Part shown: positions 8,950 to 18,682 of the stretch, piece after piece | How positions within the stretch are numbered: position 1 is the stretch's first letter | Layout of the letters: each line of letters begins with the position of its first letter | Assembly: GCA_013141065.1 (NCBI GenBank) | Contig: JABFRR010000012.1 | Coordinates: 28,530-92,529, forward strand | From: Bacteriovoracaceae bacterium | GTDB lineage: Bacteria > Bdellovibrionota > Bacteriovoracia > Bacteriovoracales > Bacteriovoracaceae | Direction of reading: 5' to 3' | DNA length: 64,000 bases | Translations under genes and position numbers: made by a program | Notes under the pieces: model-generated | Databases searched by the model: none | Told to the model about the DNA's origin: nothing | Seen by the model: only the letters and a program-made list of their open reading frames with translations

Positions 8950-9507
8950 TCACTTCTTTTTTGTGATGTCTAAAATTACTACTGCATCAAGTGGAACATC
9001 ATCATACATTGAACGTCGTCCAGTTTTTACTGCTTTAATCTTATTAACGACAGGCATTCCGCTGGTCACTTTGCCAAAAACGGCATAGCCAAAACCGGCC
9101 ATGGATGTATCGCGGTGATCTAAGAAAGAATTATCAGCGACATTAATAAAAAATTGAGCTGTTGCGCTGTGAAGGTCCTGAGTTCTGGCCATTGCCAAAG
9201 TCCCAGTCTCATTTTTTATTTTATTAGTCGCTTCATTTTGAATTGGTTTTCCAACACTTTTTTCATTCAGGTCCTTATCAAAACCACCACCTTGGATCAT
9301 AAAATTATTTATTACTCGGTGAAAAATTGTGCCCTTGTAATGACCTTTCTCAACATAACTCATAAAGTTTTTTACGGTCTCAGGGGCCTTGTCCAAGAAA
9401 AGTTCAGCTTCAATGTCACCCATTGAAGTTTTAATAAGAATAGTAGGATTCGCTGCAAAAACAGTTAAGGTCGTGAACATCATCATAAAGAAAGTGACTA
9501 ATTTCAT
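8950..9507 (-). CDS. Secreted cyclophilin-type peptidyl-prolyl cis-trans isomerase
   Basis: A 185-residue protein with an N-terminal signal peptide (MKLVTFFMMMFTTLTVFA) followed by a compact cyclophilin domain. Recognisable blocks are GDIEAELFLDKAPETVKNF, the active-site FHRVINNFMIQGGGF, and MAMARTQDLHSATAQFFIN-like residues around LAMARTQD. This is the PpiA type, acting on outer-membrane or secreted proteins in the periplasm. It begins 3 bases from the end of the upstream HCCA-isomerase-like gene, so the two are probably one transcript. Confidence 0.9.
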   Translation of the reverse strand: MKLVTFFMMMFTTLTVFAANPTILIKTSMGDIEAELFLDKAPETVKNFMSYVEKGHYKGTIFHRVINNFMIQGGGFDKDLNEKSVGKPIQNEATNKIKNETGTLAMARTQDLHSATAQFFINVADNSFLDHRDTSMAGFGYAVFGKVTSGMPVVNKIKAVKTGRRSMYDDVPLDAVVILDITKKK

Positions 9508-9510
9508 TTT

Positions 9511-10146
9511 TTACCTCGGTGAAAATTTTAAGAGAAATTGTTGATATTTTTTTTGATCCAAAGGATCCATTCCTTTCAAAAACATTTCTAAATAAGGTAC
9601 AGCATCAAAACCCCAAAAGAGTTCTTGGTCGACAATAAAACTAGGCACCCCAAAGACCCCTTTAGAAAGTCCGGTTTCAATATTGAGTTTAAGTTCTGCT
9701 CTGGCCTCTCTACTTTCCATGTTAGAAAATAATTCGTCGCTATAGAGATTTGCTTCTTTTAAAATCGTTTTTAGGTCTTCATCACTACCAATGTCTCGTC
9801 CAAACTCCCAACCGGCGCGAAAGATTGCATCGATTATTTGTTTTTGTTTTTCTTTTGCCGAGCTTTTAAGTGAAAGTCTCAAAGCATAAAGAGCATTAAA
9901 AGGAAGATTAAAAGGAGTAGTAAATGGAATATTTTCTAACTTCGTTTTTCTCAAAAGGTCCTTAAATAGATAATTTCTCTTGGGTTCAATCTGAGCTGGC
10001 CCCTTGGTATCAAAGCTGGCAACAATGCTTGGAACGCTGACAGGAATATATTCAAAATCATAAGGCTGATTTCTCACCCAAGTCCAAGCGACATAAGAGT
10101 ATGGCGAGAGAAAGTCGAAATAAAATTCTATTTTTTTTTGTGCCAT
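9511..10146 (-). CDS. 2-hydroxychromene-2-carboxylate isomerase family protein (DsbA-like fold)
   Basis: A 211-residue protein of the thioredoxin-fold HCCA isomerase / kappa-class GST group. It opens with KIEFYFDFLSPYSYVAW, where a Ser replaces the CxxC of DsbA. It ends with the GVFGVPSFIVDQELFWG motif that holds the cis-Pro loop. Members are glutathione-dependent isomerases in naphthalene degradation, but many homologues lie outside such pathways and their substrate is unknown. The next gene on the strand is an ABC-F ATPase ending 20 bases before this start. Confidence 0.8.
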   Translation of the reverse strand: MAQKKIEFYFDFLSPYSYVAWTWVRNQPYDFEYIPVSVPSIVASFDTKGPAQIEPKRNYLFKDLLRKTKLENIPFTTPFNLPFNALYALRLSLKSSAKEKQKQIIDAIFRAGWEFGRDIGSDEDLKTILKEANLYSDELFSNMESREARAELKLNIETGLSKGVFGVPSFIVDQELFWGFDAVPYLEMFLKGMDPLDQKKYQQFLLKFSPR

Positions 10147-10165
10147 TTATTCACCTCTAATAATT

Positions 10166-11788
10166 TTATACTTCTGATCTCTTTTTTTCTAAGTAGTAAT
10201 TAAAGTTGCTGTCAAAAACCCTGATGCCACCTTTATCAACTTCAAAAACTCTATTTGAGAGGCCATGAAGAAAATGGCGATCATGGGAAACATACATAAC
10301 AGTTCCATCAAATGTTTTAAGTGCATTCAAAAGGACATCGCGTGATTTCAAGTCTAGATGGTTGGTAGGCTCATCCAAAATCAATAAATTATTATTATTT
10401 GACATCAAGGTTGCCAAAACAACTCTAGATTTTTCTCCACCGGAAAGTATTTTTATTTTTTTATCGACATCATCACCGCGGAATAAAAAAGCTGCCAAGA
10501 GGTTTCGAATATAGCCATTGGAAGCATGAGGAAGTCTATTAGATATTTCTTCTAGAACTGTGTTTTCTGGATTTAATAGATCTAGTGAAAATTGTGAAAA
10601 GTAACCGACTTGAATAGAAGGGCCAACTGAACACTCTCCACTTGTCGCCTCTGTGAGATCACAAATGACTTTTAATAAAGTTGATTTACCCGCACCGTTG
10701 ACTCCGACAACTGCAATTTTATCCAGACGATTAACTGTTGCAGTAAGGCCTTGGAAAACTTTATGAAGAGCGCCATCATCTCGAGTCCATGACTTAGCTA
10801 AATTTTTCATCATAACAACATCATTACTTCCTCTCGGTGGCGTCGGAAATGAAAAATCCATAACAATATCTTCAGGAGGAAGTTCAACTCGTTCAATTTT
10901 ATCAATTTTCTTAACTCGCGACTGGACTTGAGCCGCATGGCTGGCACGTGCCGCGAACTTAGCAATAAATTCTTCTTCTTTTTGGAGCATGGCCTGTTGA
11001 GATTCGTATTGGGCTACCTGTTGAACTTTTCTTATTTCTTTTTCTTTCTCGTAATAATCATAATCACCGGTGTAAGTTGTAATGGCCTTATTTGCCACTT
11101 CTATAATTCGGTTAACGATTCCGTTCATAAAATCTCGATCATGGCTGGTCATGAGTACAGCACCTTTAAATGCTTTTAGCCATTCCTCCAGCCAAACAAT
11201 ACTTTCTAAATCGAGATAGTTGGTAGGTTCATCGAGCAAAATGACATCAGGATTTTGAATAAGTACTTTTGCTAGCGCAATTCTCATTCTCCAACCACCA
11301 GAAAAGAGTCCAACATCTCGGTCATGATCATATGGCATGACTCCTAAACCCGTGATGATTTCCTTGGCACGCACGTCGAGATCGTAGCCGCCGAGTTTTT
11401 CAAATTCTGTTTGATAGTCGCCGAGCTCGAACAAAACTTTTTCCATCTCATCAGGATCTAAGTCACTTTCTAACTTGAGTTCGATTTCGCGCATTTTGCG
11501 GGCCAACTCACTTGCCTTGGCACTTCCACTCATGACTTCTTCAATAACCGTGCGTCCTTTCATCTCGCCAATATTTTGAGAAAAATAAGCCACTCGTATT
11601 TTTTCAGGAACTGTAATTGAACCACCGTCAAATCCTTCTTCTTTCATTAAAACACGAAAGACAGTAGTTTTACCGGCACCATTAGGACCTACAAGTCCGA
11701 CTTTATCACCAGGTCTTAGAATAAATGAGGCATTCTCATAAAGAATCTGCCCACCATAGTTTTTTGAAACGTTATTAAAACTGATCAT
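10166..11788 (-). CDS. ABC-F family ATPase (ribosome-associated type)
   Basis: A 540-residue protein with two nucleotide-binding domains and no membrane segment. Domain 1 has Walker A GPNGAGKT near residue 37, signature FSGGWRMR and Walker B LLDEPTNYLD. Domain 2 has GVNGAGKS, LSGGEKSR and LILDEPTNHLD, so both sites look active. The linker between them (about residues 235-310) is charged and helical, as expected for the P-site tRNA interaction motif. ABC-F proteins act on translating ribosomes. It resembles the YheS/Uup-like branch, though I cannot place it firmly. Contrast the YbiT homologue at 16245, whose second site is degenerate. Confidence 0.9.
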   Translation of the reverse strand: MISFNNVSKNYGGQILYENASFILRPGDKVGLVGPNGAGKTTVFRVLMKEEGFDGGSITVPEKIRVAYFSQNIGEMKGRTVIEEVMSGSAKASELARKMREIELKLESDLDPDEMEKVLFELGDYQTEFEKLGGYDLDVRAKEIITGLGVMPYDHDRDVGLFSGGWRMRIALAKVLIQNPDVILLDEPTNYLDLESIVWLEEWLKAFKGAVLMTSHDRDFMNGIVNRIIEVANKAITTYTGDYDYYEKEKEIRKVQQVAQYESQQAMLQKEEEFIAKFAARASHAAQVQSRVKKIDKIERVELPPEDIVMDFSFPTPPRGSNDVVMMKNLAKSWTRDDGALHKVFQGLTATVNRLDKIAVVGVNGAGKSTLLKVICDLTEATSGECSVGPSIQVGYFSQFSLDLLNPENTVLEEISNRLPHASNGYIRNLLAAFLFRGDDVDKKIKILSGGEKSRVVLATLMSNNNNLLILDEPTNHLDLKSRDVLLNALKTFDGTVMYVSHDRHFLHGLSNRVFEVDKGGIRVFDSNFNYYLEKKRSEV

Positions 11789-11831
11789 TGTAATGTATTC
11801 CTCTCAATATTTTGCCCCATTTTAGCCTTTC

Positions 11832-11895
11832 AATGATCATTTGGCACCTGATAAATAGAGCTGCATCTTGCTATGACGCCGACAGCATTAATGCT
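11832..11895. promoter_or_regulatory. Two short palindromes between divergent genes
   Basis: The 194-base gap between the ABC-F gene and the HD-GYP-like gene contains two perfect palindromes: AATGATCATT (11832-11841) and AGCATTAATGCT (11884-11895). Both could be operator half-site pairs for a dimeric regulator. No adjacent regulator gene is present, and short AT-rich palindromes arise by chance, so this is tentative. Confidence 0.25.
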
Positions 11896-11982
11896 TCATT
11901 GAAATAGTCGGAAAAGATGAATAAAATGAGGAAAAAAGAAAAACCAAATTGTAATTCTCCCAATAATCTCTAGAATAATCAC

Positions 11983-12921
11983 ATGGATTATACACCGCTA
12001 AGAATTTCGACTGTCAAACCTTTGAGAGATTTAACTTTTGATCTTTATATTCACTTTAAAGACCAATACCTCTGTTATGCCAAAAGAGGAGAAAAACTCA
12101 GTGAAGATAAATTTCAAAAGTTAAAAGTTCAAAAAATTGCAAAATTCTTCATCACCGAAGAAGATGAAAATAATTACCAAGCTTTCTTAGACCTGCTTTT
12201 AAGCGAAACTCTTACGAATCCTAATACCGACGTCGATGAAAAAGTGAATATGGTTGAGGGTGCTGCCAGCTCTGCCTTAGAAAGAATGCAAAAAAATCCT
12301 AACGAAAGTGCTTATCGGGCAACTGAAAAAGCAGCAAAGAGTTTAAGGCAAGTGATTACTTCGAACCCAGATGCCTTAAAAAAAATATTTGGCAAGAAGG
12401 TTGAAAAGAACGAAGAAATTATTAAGCATTCATTAAACGTTTGTGCTTTATCTGTTAAGTTAGCTGAGGTGAAAAAATGCTCTGAGCAAGAAATGGATGA
12501 CATAGGCACAGCTGCTCTCATTCACGACATTGGACTTACGAGCATGCATAAAGATGACATTCAATTATTTTATAAACCAAAAAAACTTTTAAATAATGAT
12601 GATAAAAGAGTTTATTATTTACACTGTAAAGATGCGGCTAATCTTCTTAAAGAAAAGCCCTTTGTCACTCCGGCCATTTTAGAATTAGTCCAAAACCATG
12701 AAGAAGTTTTAAGTGGTCTAGGCCCAAATAAAAAGAAAAAACTTTCAATGTCTGAAGAGATTTTATCATTGGTAAATAATTACGATAAAAGAACTATCAC
12801 CAATAAAACCAGTGCAGCACAAACACTAAAAGATATGATGATTGATGAAATGGGAAATTATGATTTAACCCTACTCAACGATTTCAAAAAAGTTCTTCAT
12901 AGTGAAGGCTTACTCGAATAA
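11983..12921 (+). CDS. HD-GYP-like signalling protein
   Basis: A 312-residue cytoplasmic protein. The N-terminal 90 residues (LRISTVKPLRDLTFDLYIHFKD-type start) resemble the DUF3391-like module found before HD-GYP domains in related bacteria. The HD motif is at AALIHDIGL, near residue 181. In HD-GYP enzymes the GYP block reads HHERLDGxGYP; here it is NHEEVLSGLGP, so the defining GYP is LGP. The protein may still hydrolyse c-di-GMP or may only bind it. No strong Shine-Dalgarno precedes the ATG. It is convergent with rapA, with 7 bases between the stops. Confidence 0.7.
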   Translation: MDYTPLRISTVKPLRDLTFDLYIHFKDQYLCYAKRGEKLSEDKFQKLKVQKIAKFFITEEDENNYQAFLDLLLSETLTNPNTDVDEKVNMVEGAASSALERMQKNPNESAYRATEKAAKSLRQVITSNPDALKKIFGKKVEKNEEIIKHSLNVCALSVKLAEVKKCSEQEMDDIGTAALIHDIGLTSMHKDDIQLFYKPKKLLNNDDKRVYYLHCKDAANLLKEKPFVTPAILELVQNHEEVLSGLGPNKKKKLSMSEEILSLVNNYDKRTITNKTSAAQTLKDMMIDEMGNYDLTLLNDFKKVLHSEGLLE

Positions 12922-12928
12922 ATTCAAA

Positions 12929-15634
12929 TTAAAAAATAACTCGAAGAGAATCTAATACAACTTCTGCTTCATCAAAACACTTAGTGAGAGTTTCTATTTG
13001 AGACATAATAGACTCAATTTCTTCTACTCTCACCACAGGATTGACTGCTTTAAGTTTTAAAAGTCGAGTTTTTTCTGCATTCAGGTGCTCAAGCATATCA
13101 GTTTTGTACTTTAATTTTAAATGCTGGGCTTCAACTAAAGCATGCTCGTGAGCACTCTTTAATACTTTTTGAACGGCTATTTTAGGAAGTCCTTTTGACT
13201 TTCTTAGGGTCTCTTGATCTGCAGGAATAATGCGATCGTCAATATCTTCTTTTTGAAACTTAGTGCTAAAGTTTTCACCAGTGCTATCAACAAGTATTCT
13301 TATCGGTGTTGGTGGAAAAAATCTCTCTGGGCTTAAATTTTTAGGTGCAATAACTTGAAGCTTGAAATAGGTTTCGATAAAAGTTTTATTACTACCCGCT
13401 TTTTTCCTCATCATGACCGACATATTGCCAAAAGTATTACTTAAAATTAAATCAATCACTCCAACGACCATTGGATGGTCCCAAGTTAAAAATTCTACAT
13501 CTTCCCTTGATAGGGCCGTCTTTCGATCAAAGGTAATTCTTAATCCATCAATAGGCAGACCTGGAAAATAAGGCACGTACATATTGTCACTTGGTTTAAT
13601 GAAGTAGACATCATCATCCAAATCTTCAATATCAACCCCTAGTTCTTGAAAAACCTCATTCATGTAATTAATGAGATTTAATTCTTCATCAAATCTTTTT
13701 ACTTCATCAACAATCAGCATTGCTTCTTTTTCTTTGAATGAATTGAGTTCTACTAAAACATCTCTTCCCTCTTCGAGGTGATGAGATACTGTTTTAAATT
13801 CACTCATTGTCGTTTCAATAAATTGCTCTAGTATGTGTGGATCTTTGAAACAAAGCTCTGGTTTATTCAGATACTCGAGGAGTAATGTTTGAAGTTGTTG
13901 ATGAACCAGATTTGCCCCTTTAGCCGAATGAACAAAAGCATCAAGACCGTGATGAAACCAGCGGTAGAGAACTTCATCATAACTACTAATGACATAAGGA
14001 ACATGTAAGTGGATATCACTCTTTTGACCAATGCGATCTAATCGACCAATACGTTGCTCGAGAAGATCAGGATAAGTAGGCAAATCAAAGAGAACTAAGT
14101 GATGTGCGAATTCAAAATTTCGTCCTTCACTTCCAATTTCAGTACATAAAAGTATACTTGCCCCTTGCGGGTCGGAAAAATAAGCCGCTTGACGATCTCT
14201 GGCAATAAAAGAGAGTCCAGAATGAAAAACACCTATATTTAATCCAGGATATCTATCTTTTAACAACTTTTCTAAACAAAGTACTTTTGTTTTTGATTTA
14301 GTAATGAGTAAAACTTTTTCGCTTTGATGTTTTCTTAAAAATTCCGTCAACCAATCAAGTTTCAAATCAAAAGAAGGTCCAATTGTTTCTTCGTCTTCAA
14401 GCCCTAAATAATGAGTGTCTTTACTTTCAAGTGGGTAGGCATGCAGAATTCTTTTTGGAAAAAATGAGAAGTGCTTACTCATTCGATTTCTTGTATTCCT
14501 AAAAAATATACGCCCAGGTCCATGAAGATCTTGCAATTCTTTAAGTCTCAAATTATTTTCATGATCATCTTTTTTTAAGAGTTCACGGGCTTCACTGGCT
14601 ACACTTTCATAATGAGTCGTTTCTTCAAGAAATTTATGATAATCAAAAAAACGATCGGGATCGAGAAGTTTTAATCTTGCAAAGTGCCCTTCCATTCCCA
14701 ATTGCTCTGGAGTTGCAGTCAAAAGCAAAAGTCCCTTTGATCGTTTGGCGATCATAGAAGCTATTTTGTATTCTGCTGAAACTGTTTCTACTGACCACTT
14801 TAACTGATGAGCTTCATCGATAATGACAATATCCCACGAGGCTTCTTTCATCATTTGGCGTGCCATCTCTGCGCCTTTTAAAAGACCAATATTGACGATG
14901 ACAAAATCATTGTCCAAAAAAGGATTCGTATTCGGCTCAAGATGAGTTTCTTGATTAAAAGTGGTAAAAGTGAGATTGAATTTTCTGAGCATTTCAATGA
15001 ACCATTGATACACCAAAGAATCTGGGACCAAAATAAGTGCTCTTTTTACTCGCTCAGATAAAATAAGATGATGAAGGGCCAGGCCAGCTTCAATGGTTTT
15101 ACCTAAACCAACTTCGTCAGCTAAAAGAACTCTGGGTATAGACCGGTCTGCAATTTGGTTGGCCACATAAAACTGGTGAGGAATGAGATTCATTCGCCCA
15201 CCGACAAATCCTCTTACCGGAGATTGCGTGAGTCTATTTTTACTCCACAGTGTTTTAAGCCTTAGATTAAATAATCCAGAGGAGTCAACAGAGCCACTAA
15301 ATAAACGATCTTCTGGTTTATTAAAACTGAGTGAGTCTGAAAGTTCACGCTCATCAAAACTTTCTCCATTGGCCTTATAGTTGTAGAGTCCTTCAATTTC
15401 TTGAACTTCTTCTATGGTTAACTTAGCTCCAGACCGTAATGAAATATCATCTCCGACGGCAAAGATAACTCTTTTTATTGGTGCTCCTCTAGTGCCATAA
15501 ACTCTTTCAGTCTTTGCGGCCATAAAAGAAATTTTCACTGTTTTAGATTCAACACTCGATAAAATGCCAAGACCTAATTCAGGTTCTGTCTCGCTCATAA
15601 AGCGTTGACCCGGGGTAAGATTGCTCACGATCAA
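12929..15634 (-). CDS. rapA: RNA polymerase-associated helicase-like protein RapA
   Basis: A 901-residue SWI2/SNF2 ATPase. The N-terminus has two small Tudor-like modules (LTPGQRFMSETEPELGLG). The helicase core follows: motif I LADEVGLGKTIEAG near residue 170, DEAH box IIDEAHQLKW, motif III LLLTATPEQLG, and motif VI EQRIGRLDRIGQ. The C-terminal region is long and RapA-specific. RapA frees stalled RNA polymerase and helps it recycle. The called start is TTG at 15634 with AAAGGA only 2-3 bases before it. GTG at 15628 has better spacing (8 bases) and may be the real start. Confidence 0.93.
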   Translation of the reverse strand: MIVSNLTPGQRFMSETEPELGLGILSSVESKTVKISFMAAKTERVYGTRGAPIKRVIFAVGDDISLRSGAKLTIEEVQEIEGLYNYKANGESFDERELSDSLSFNKPEDRLFSGSVDSSGLFNLRLKTLWSKNRLTQSPVRGFVGGRMNLIPHQFYVANQIADRSIPRVLLADEVGLGKTIEAGLALHHLILSERVKRALILVPDSLVYQWFIEMLRKFNLTFTTFNQETHLEPNTNPFLDNDFVIVNIGLLKGAEMARQMMKEASWDIVIIDEAHQLKWSVETVSAEYKIASMIAKRSKGLLLLTATPEQLGMEGHFARLKLLDPDRFFDYHKFLEETTHYESVASEARELLKKDDHENNLRLKELQDLHGPGRIFFRNTRNRMSKHFSFFPKRILHAYPLESKDTHYLGLEDEETIGPSFDLKLDWLTEFLRKHQSEKVLLITKSKTKVLCLEKLLKDRYPGLNIGVFHSGLSFIARDRQAAYFSDPQGASILLCTEIGSEGRNFEFAHHLVLFDLPTYPDLLEQRIGRLDRIGQKSDIHLHVPYVISSYDEVLYRWFHHGLDAFVHSAKGANLVHQQLQTLLLEYLNKPELCFKDPHILEQFIETTMSEFKTVSHHLEEGRDVLVELNSFKEKEAMLIVDEVKRFDEELNLINYMNEVFQELGVDIEDLDDDVYFIKPSDNMYVPYFPGLPIDGLRITFDRKTALSREDVEFLTWDHPMVVGVIDLILSNTFGNMSVMMRKKAGSNKTFIETYFKLQVIAPKNLSPERFFPPTPIRILVDSTGENFSTKFQKEDIDDRIIPADQETLRKSKGLPKIAVQKVLKSAHEHALVEAQHLKLKYKTDMLEHLNAEKTRLLKLKAVNPVVRVEEIESIMSQIETLTKCFDEAEVVLDSLRVIF

Positions 15635-15652
15635 TGTCCTTTGAGAATTAAA

Positions 15653-15787
15653 TTATTGTAGTCTATAGATCGCTATCGCGAGTCCTAGTGCAATCATCCC
15701 AAGAATGAGATAAATGCGATTTCTGCCAATTTCACGATCAGCAGAAGATAAATGATTTTTTTGTGCTTTTTTACTTTTATTTGACAT
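15653..15787 (-). CDS. Small single-span membrane protein (44 residues)
   Basis: A short open frame of 44 codons, ATG at 15787 and TAA at 15653-15655. The N-terminus is basic and polar (MSNKSKKAQKNHLSSADREI), followed by one hydrophobic helix (IYLILGMIALGLAIAIY). It sits between rapA (19 bases downstream) and the 90-residue gene ending 4 bases upstream, all on the same strand. GGAG lies 11 bases before the ATG, inside the upstream gene. Position and composition make it a plausible operon member rather than noise, but I know no family for it. Confidence 0.55.
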   Translation of the reverse strand: MSNKSKKAQKNHLSSADREIGRNRIYLILGMIALGLAIAIYRLQ

Positions 15788-15790
15788 AAA

Positions 15791-16063
15791 TTAATGAACT
15801 CCGAAAACATCCGATAGAAAATCTTTTAAACCACTAGATGATTTTATTTTAGTTCTATGGAAAGCGTAAGGGCCATCAAAAGAAAAATTTTCTGCATTTT
15901 TAAAGGCTTCGTCTGCCTCAGAGGAGCTTTGGAGATTTGACTGAGCCTTTAGCTCGGCTATCATTTCATTATTGTACTTCACTGTTCGACGCGCTCGTTC
16001 AACAGCAATTCTTGCGTTTTCATTAGTAGGAATAAATTCTTGTGATGGTAGGCTATCTTGCAC
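15791..16063 (-). CDS. Hypothetical protein, 90 residues
   Basis: A small soluble protein without recognised domain. Residues 15-45 are charged and helical (NARIAVERARRTVKYNNEMIAEL) and could form a coiled coil. The rest is polar and Ser-rich, ending SSGLKDFLSDVFGVH. It lies upstream of the 44-residue membrane protein and rapA on the same strand with 3 bases to the former, so it is probably the first gene of that transcript. The upstream 180 bases are shared with the divergent ybiT gene. Confidence 0.6.
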   Translation of the reverse strand: MQDSLPSQEFIPTNENARIAVERARRTVKYNNEMIAELKAQSNLQSSSEADEAFKNAENFSFDGPYAFHRTKIKSSSGLKDFLSDVFGVH

Positions 16064-16244
16064 TTTCTTTGCGCCTCGTGTCCCTATATTTTGTCATTTC
16101 TTCTTTTTTACCCTTCAAAAGTTATAAACGTCCACGAAAGAATTTGTCCTAGTGCTTCATGTTAGCGAAAATTCAATTGAAAAAACCCTGACTTTTTCTT
16201 TCATTCAGTTTAAAAGGAGAAACGATAAAAAAAAGGGATAATTT

Positions 16245-17828
16245 ATGATCATTTGCCAAAATGTAGGACTGAGATATGGGGCGCGAAAATTGTTTGATGA
16301 AGTCGACATAAAGTTCACTCCAGGTAATTGTTACGGCCTTATTGGTGCCAATGGTGCGGGAAAATCAACTTTTTTAAAAATTCTCTCTGGGGAAATTCCC
16401 AGCTCCACTGGAAATGTTTTCATCACTCCCGGACAAAGACTTTCTATTTTGAAACAAGATCATTTTCTCTACGACGAAGTGGAAGTCTTAAAGCTCGTCA
16501 TCATGGGCAACAAAAAACTGCTTGAAGTCATGGAAGAAAAAGATGCTCTTTATGCCAAAGAAGATTTTAGCGATGAAGATGGCTTACGTGCAGCTGATCT
16601 GGAAGCCGAATTTGGAGAAATGAACGGGTGGGAAGCAGAGTCTGAAGCGGCCACTTTGCTTTCGGGTCTAGGAATCAAAGAAGAATTACTAACAAAAAAA
16701 TTGAAAGACTTAAATGGTGGAGAAAAAGTAAAAGTTTTATTAGCTTCTGCTTTATTCGGTAAACCAGATATTCTTTTATTGGATGAGCCTACCAACCATC
16801 TCGATATGAAGGCCATTCACTGGTTAGAAAATTTCTTAGCTGGCTTTGAAAATACCGTAATTGTCGTCTCTCATGATAGACACTTTTTAAATAAAGTCTG
16901 TACTCATATGGCCGATATCGATTTTAGTAAAATTAAAGTTTATCCAGGAAACTATGATTTCTGGTACCAGTCTTCACAATTGGCCATGACTTTAAAATCA
17001 AATCAAAACAAAAAAACTGAAGAGAAAATGCAAGAACTCAGAGATTTCATTGCACGTTTTTCTGCTAATGCTTCAAAATCCAAGCAGGCGACCTCAAGAC
17101 AAAAAACACTTGATAAAATCACCCTCGAAGACATTCAACCTTCTACCAGAAAATATCCCTTTGTTCATTTTAAAGCCAAAAAAGAAATTGGAAAAGATGT
17201 ACTCACTGTTGAAAAATTATCAAAATCTATTGATGGAAAAGTACTCTTTAAAAATGTATCATTCCAAGTACGAAAGACTGATAAGATTGTTCTCTTGGGA
17301 AGTGATCAAGCTTGTGGTGCACTCATGGATGTTCTTACCGGTGTCACCAAGCCCGACAGTGGACAAGTTAATTGGGGTGTGACCGCTCAAAAGTCATATT
17401 TCCCGGCCGATAATGCTCACTTTTTTATGGATGGCCGATATAACTTAGTCGATTGGCTGCGGGATTTTTCTGATGATAAAGATGAATCTTTTGTTAGAGG
17501 ATTTTTAGGACGTATGCTTTTTTCTGGCGAAGAAGCCTTAAAGAAAACGAATGTTTTATCTGGTGGTGAAAAAGTTCGAATGATGCTTTCAAAAATGATG
17601 TTAGAAGCACCCAATGTGCTTATTATGGACGGACCGACTAATCACTTAGACCTTGAAAGTATCACTTCAGTGAATGAAGGCCTAAAAAAATACGATTCTA
17701 CTATTATATTCTCATGTCACGATCATGAATTCGTTCAAACTGTTGCCAATAGAATTATCGATATCCAAGCAGACGGAACAGTAATCGATGTGGAAAAATC
17801 TTTTGATGAGTATTTAGGACTATTGTAG
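16245..17828 (+). CDS. ybiT: YbiT-type ABC-F ATPase with degenerate second ATP site
   Basis: A 527-residue ABC-F protein that aligns along its length with E. coli YbiT, including the linker motif RFSANASKSKQATSRQK. Domain 1 is intact: GANGAGKS near residue 34, LNGGEKVK, and LLLDEPTNHLD. Domain 2 is not: the Walker A position reads GSDQACGA (residues 352-359) with no Lys, and the Walker B reads IMDGPTNHLD with Gly463 in place of the catalytic Glu. The signature LSGGEKVR and H-loop (SCHDHEF) remain. So only one composite site should hydrolyse ATP normally. ABC-F proteins modulate ribosomes. The stop shares a base with the GTG of the channel gene that follows. Confidence 0.9.
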   Translation: MIICQNVGLRYGARKLFDEVDIKFTPGNCYGLIGANGAGKSTFLKILSGEIPSSTGNVFITPGQRLSILKQDHFLYDEVEVLKLVIMGNKKLLEVMEEKDALYAKEDFSDEDGLRAADLEAEFGEMNGWEAESEAATLLSGLGIKEELLTKKLKDLNGGEKVKVLLASALFGKPDILLLDEPTNHLDMKAIHWLENFLAGFENTVIVVSHDRHFLNKVCTHMADIDFSKIKVYPGNYDFWYQSSQLAMTLKSNQNKKTEEKMQELRDFIARFSANASKSKQATSRQKTLDKITLEDIQPSTRKYPFVHFKAKKEIGKDVLTVEKLSKSIDGKVLFKNVSFQVRKTDKIVLLGSDQACGALMDVLTGVTKPDSGQVNWGVTAQKSYFPADNAHFFMDGRYNLVDWLRDFSDDKDESFVRGFLGRMLFSGEEALKKTNVLSGGEKVRMMLSKMMLEAPNVLIMDGPTNHLDLESITSVNEGLKKYDSTIIFSCHDHEFVQTVANRIIDIQADGTVIDVEKSFDEYLGLL

Positions 17829-18682
17829 TGACCGATAAGAATTTTATCAAGATTGAAAAAATTAATGAACCAAAAGGCTATCATAAGGATTTGTACCATA
17901 AACTCTTAAAGGTAAGTTGGTTAAATCTTTTTATCACTTATGTCCTCTTTTTCATTTCCTTAAATTTACTATTTGCTGGCCTGTACATGATCTCACCGGG
18001 CAGCCTTACAATCACTCCATTGACTTTAAAGCATGCCTTCTTTTTTAGTGTGCAAACTTTTTCGACTGTTGGCTACGGAGCGATCTCACCAGTCAGTGTT
18101 TACGGTAATACTATCGTGGTTATCGAAATTATGATTGGATTAATCTCCACGGCAGTCTCGACCGGTTTAGTTTTTGCACGATTTTCTAAGCCCTCTGCAC
18201 GAATTATGTACTCAGAAAATATGTTGTTTACTCATTATAACAATCAGCCAGTATTGATGTTTAGAATGGCCAATAGTCGGTCAAATGAGATTATTTCTGC
18301 CAGTGTAGAACTTCACTACACTTACCCAGAAGTTTCATCTGAAGGGATAAAGATGATTCGATTTGCTGCTCTCAAATTAGAGCGAAATTATTCACCAATT
18401 TTTTCTTTGAGTTGGACAATTATCCATGTGATTAATAATGAAAGTCCCTTTTATCAAAAATCATTTGAAGAAATTAAAAAAACCAATAGTGAATTTTTTG
18501 TCATTTTTAATGGGACAGATGGTACGAGATCACAAACAATTCATGACTTTTATAGCTACAGCACTGATACTATTTTAGACGACCAGTATTTTGTCGATAT
18601 TATTTCGAAAAAAGATGATGGAACAAGACAAATTGATTATCAATTTTTTCATTCAACTGAAAAAAGGCCAAAAAATGAATAA
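17828..18682 (+). CDS. KirBac-type inward-rectifier potassium channel
   Basis: A 284-residue protein with two membrane helices flanking a pore loop. The selectivity filter is TVGYG at residues 80-84, preceded by the pore helix HAFFFSVQTFS. After the second helix comes a cytoplasmic immunoglobulin-like domain of about 150 residues (RFSKPSARIMYSENMLFTHYNNQPVLMFRMANSR), as in KirBac channels. It should pass potassium with cytoplasmic gating. The GTG start overlaps the ybiT TAG by one base (TAGTG), so translation is coupled. Its own end overlaps the GNAT gene. Confidence 0.92.
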   Translation: MTDKNFIKIEKINEPKGYHKDLYHKLLKVSWLNLFITYVLFFISLNLLFAGLYMISPGSLTITPLTLKHAFFFSVQTFSTVGYGAISPVSVYGNTIVVIEIMIGLISTAVSTGLVFARFSKPSARIMYSENMLFTHYNNQPVLMFRMANSRSNEIISASVELHYTYPEVSSEGIKMIRFAALKLERNYSPIFSLSWTIIHVINNESPFYQKSFEEIKKTNSEFFVIFNGTDGTRSQTIHDFYSYSTDTILDDQYFVDIISKKDDGTRQIDYQFFHSTEKRPKNE

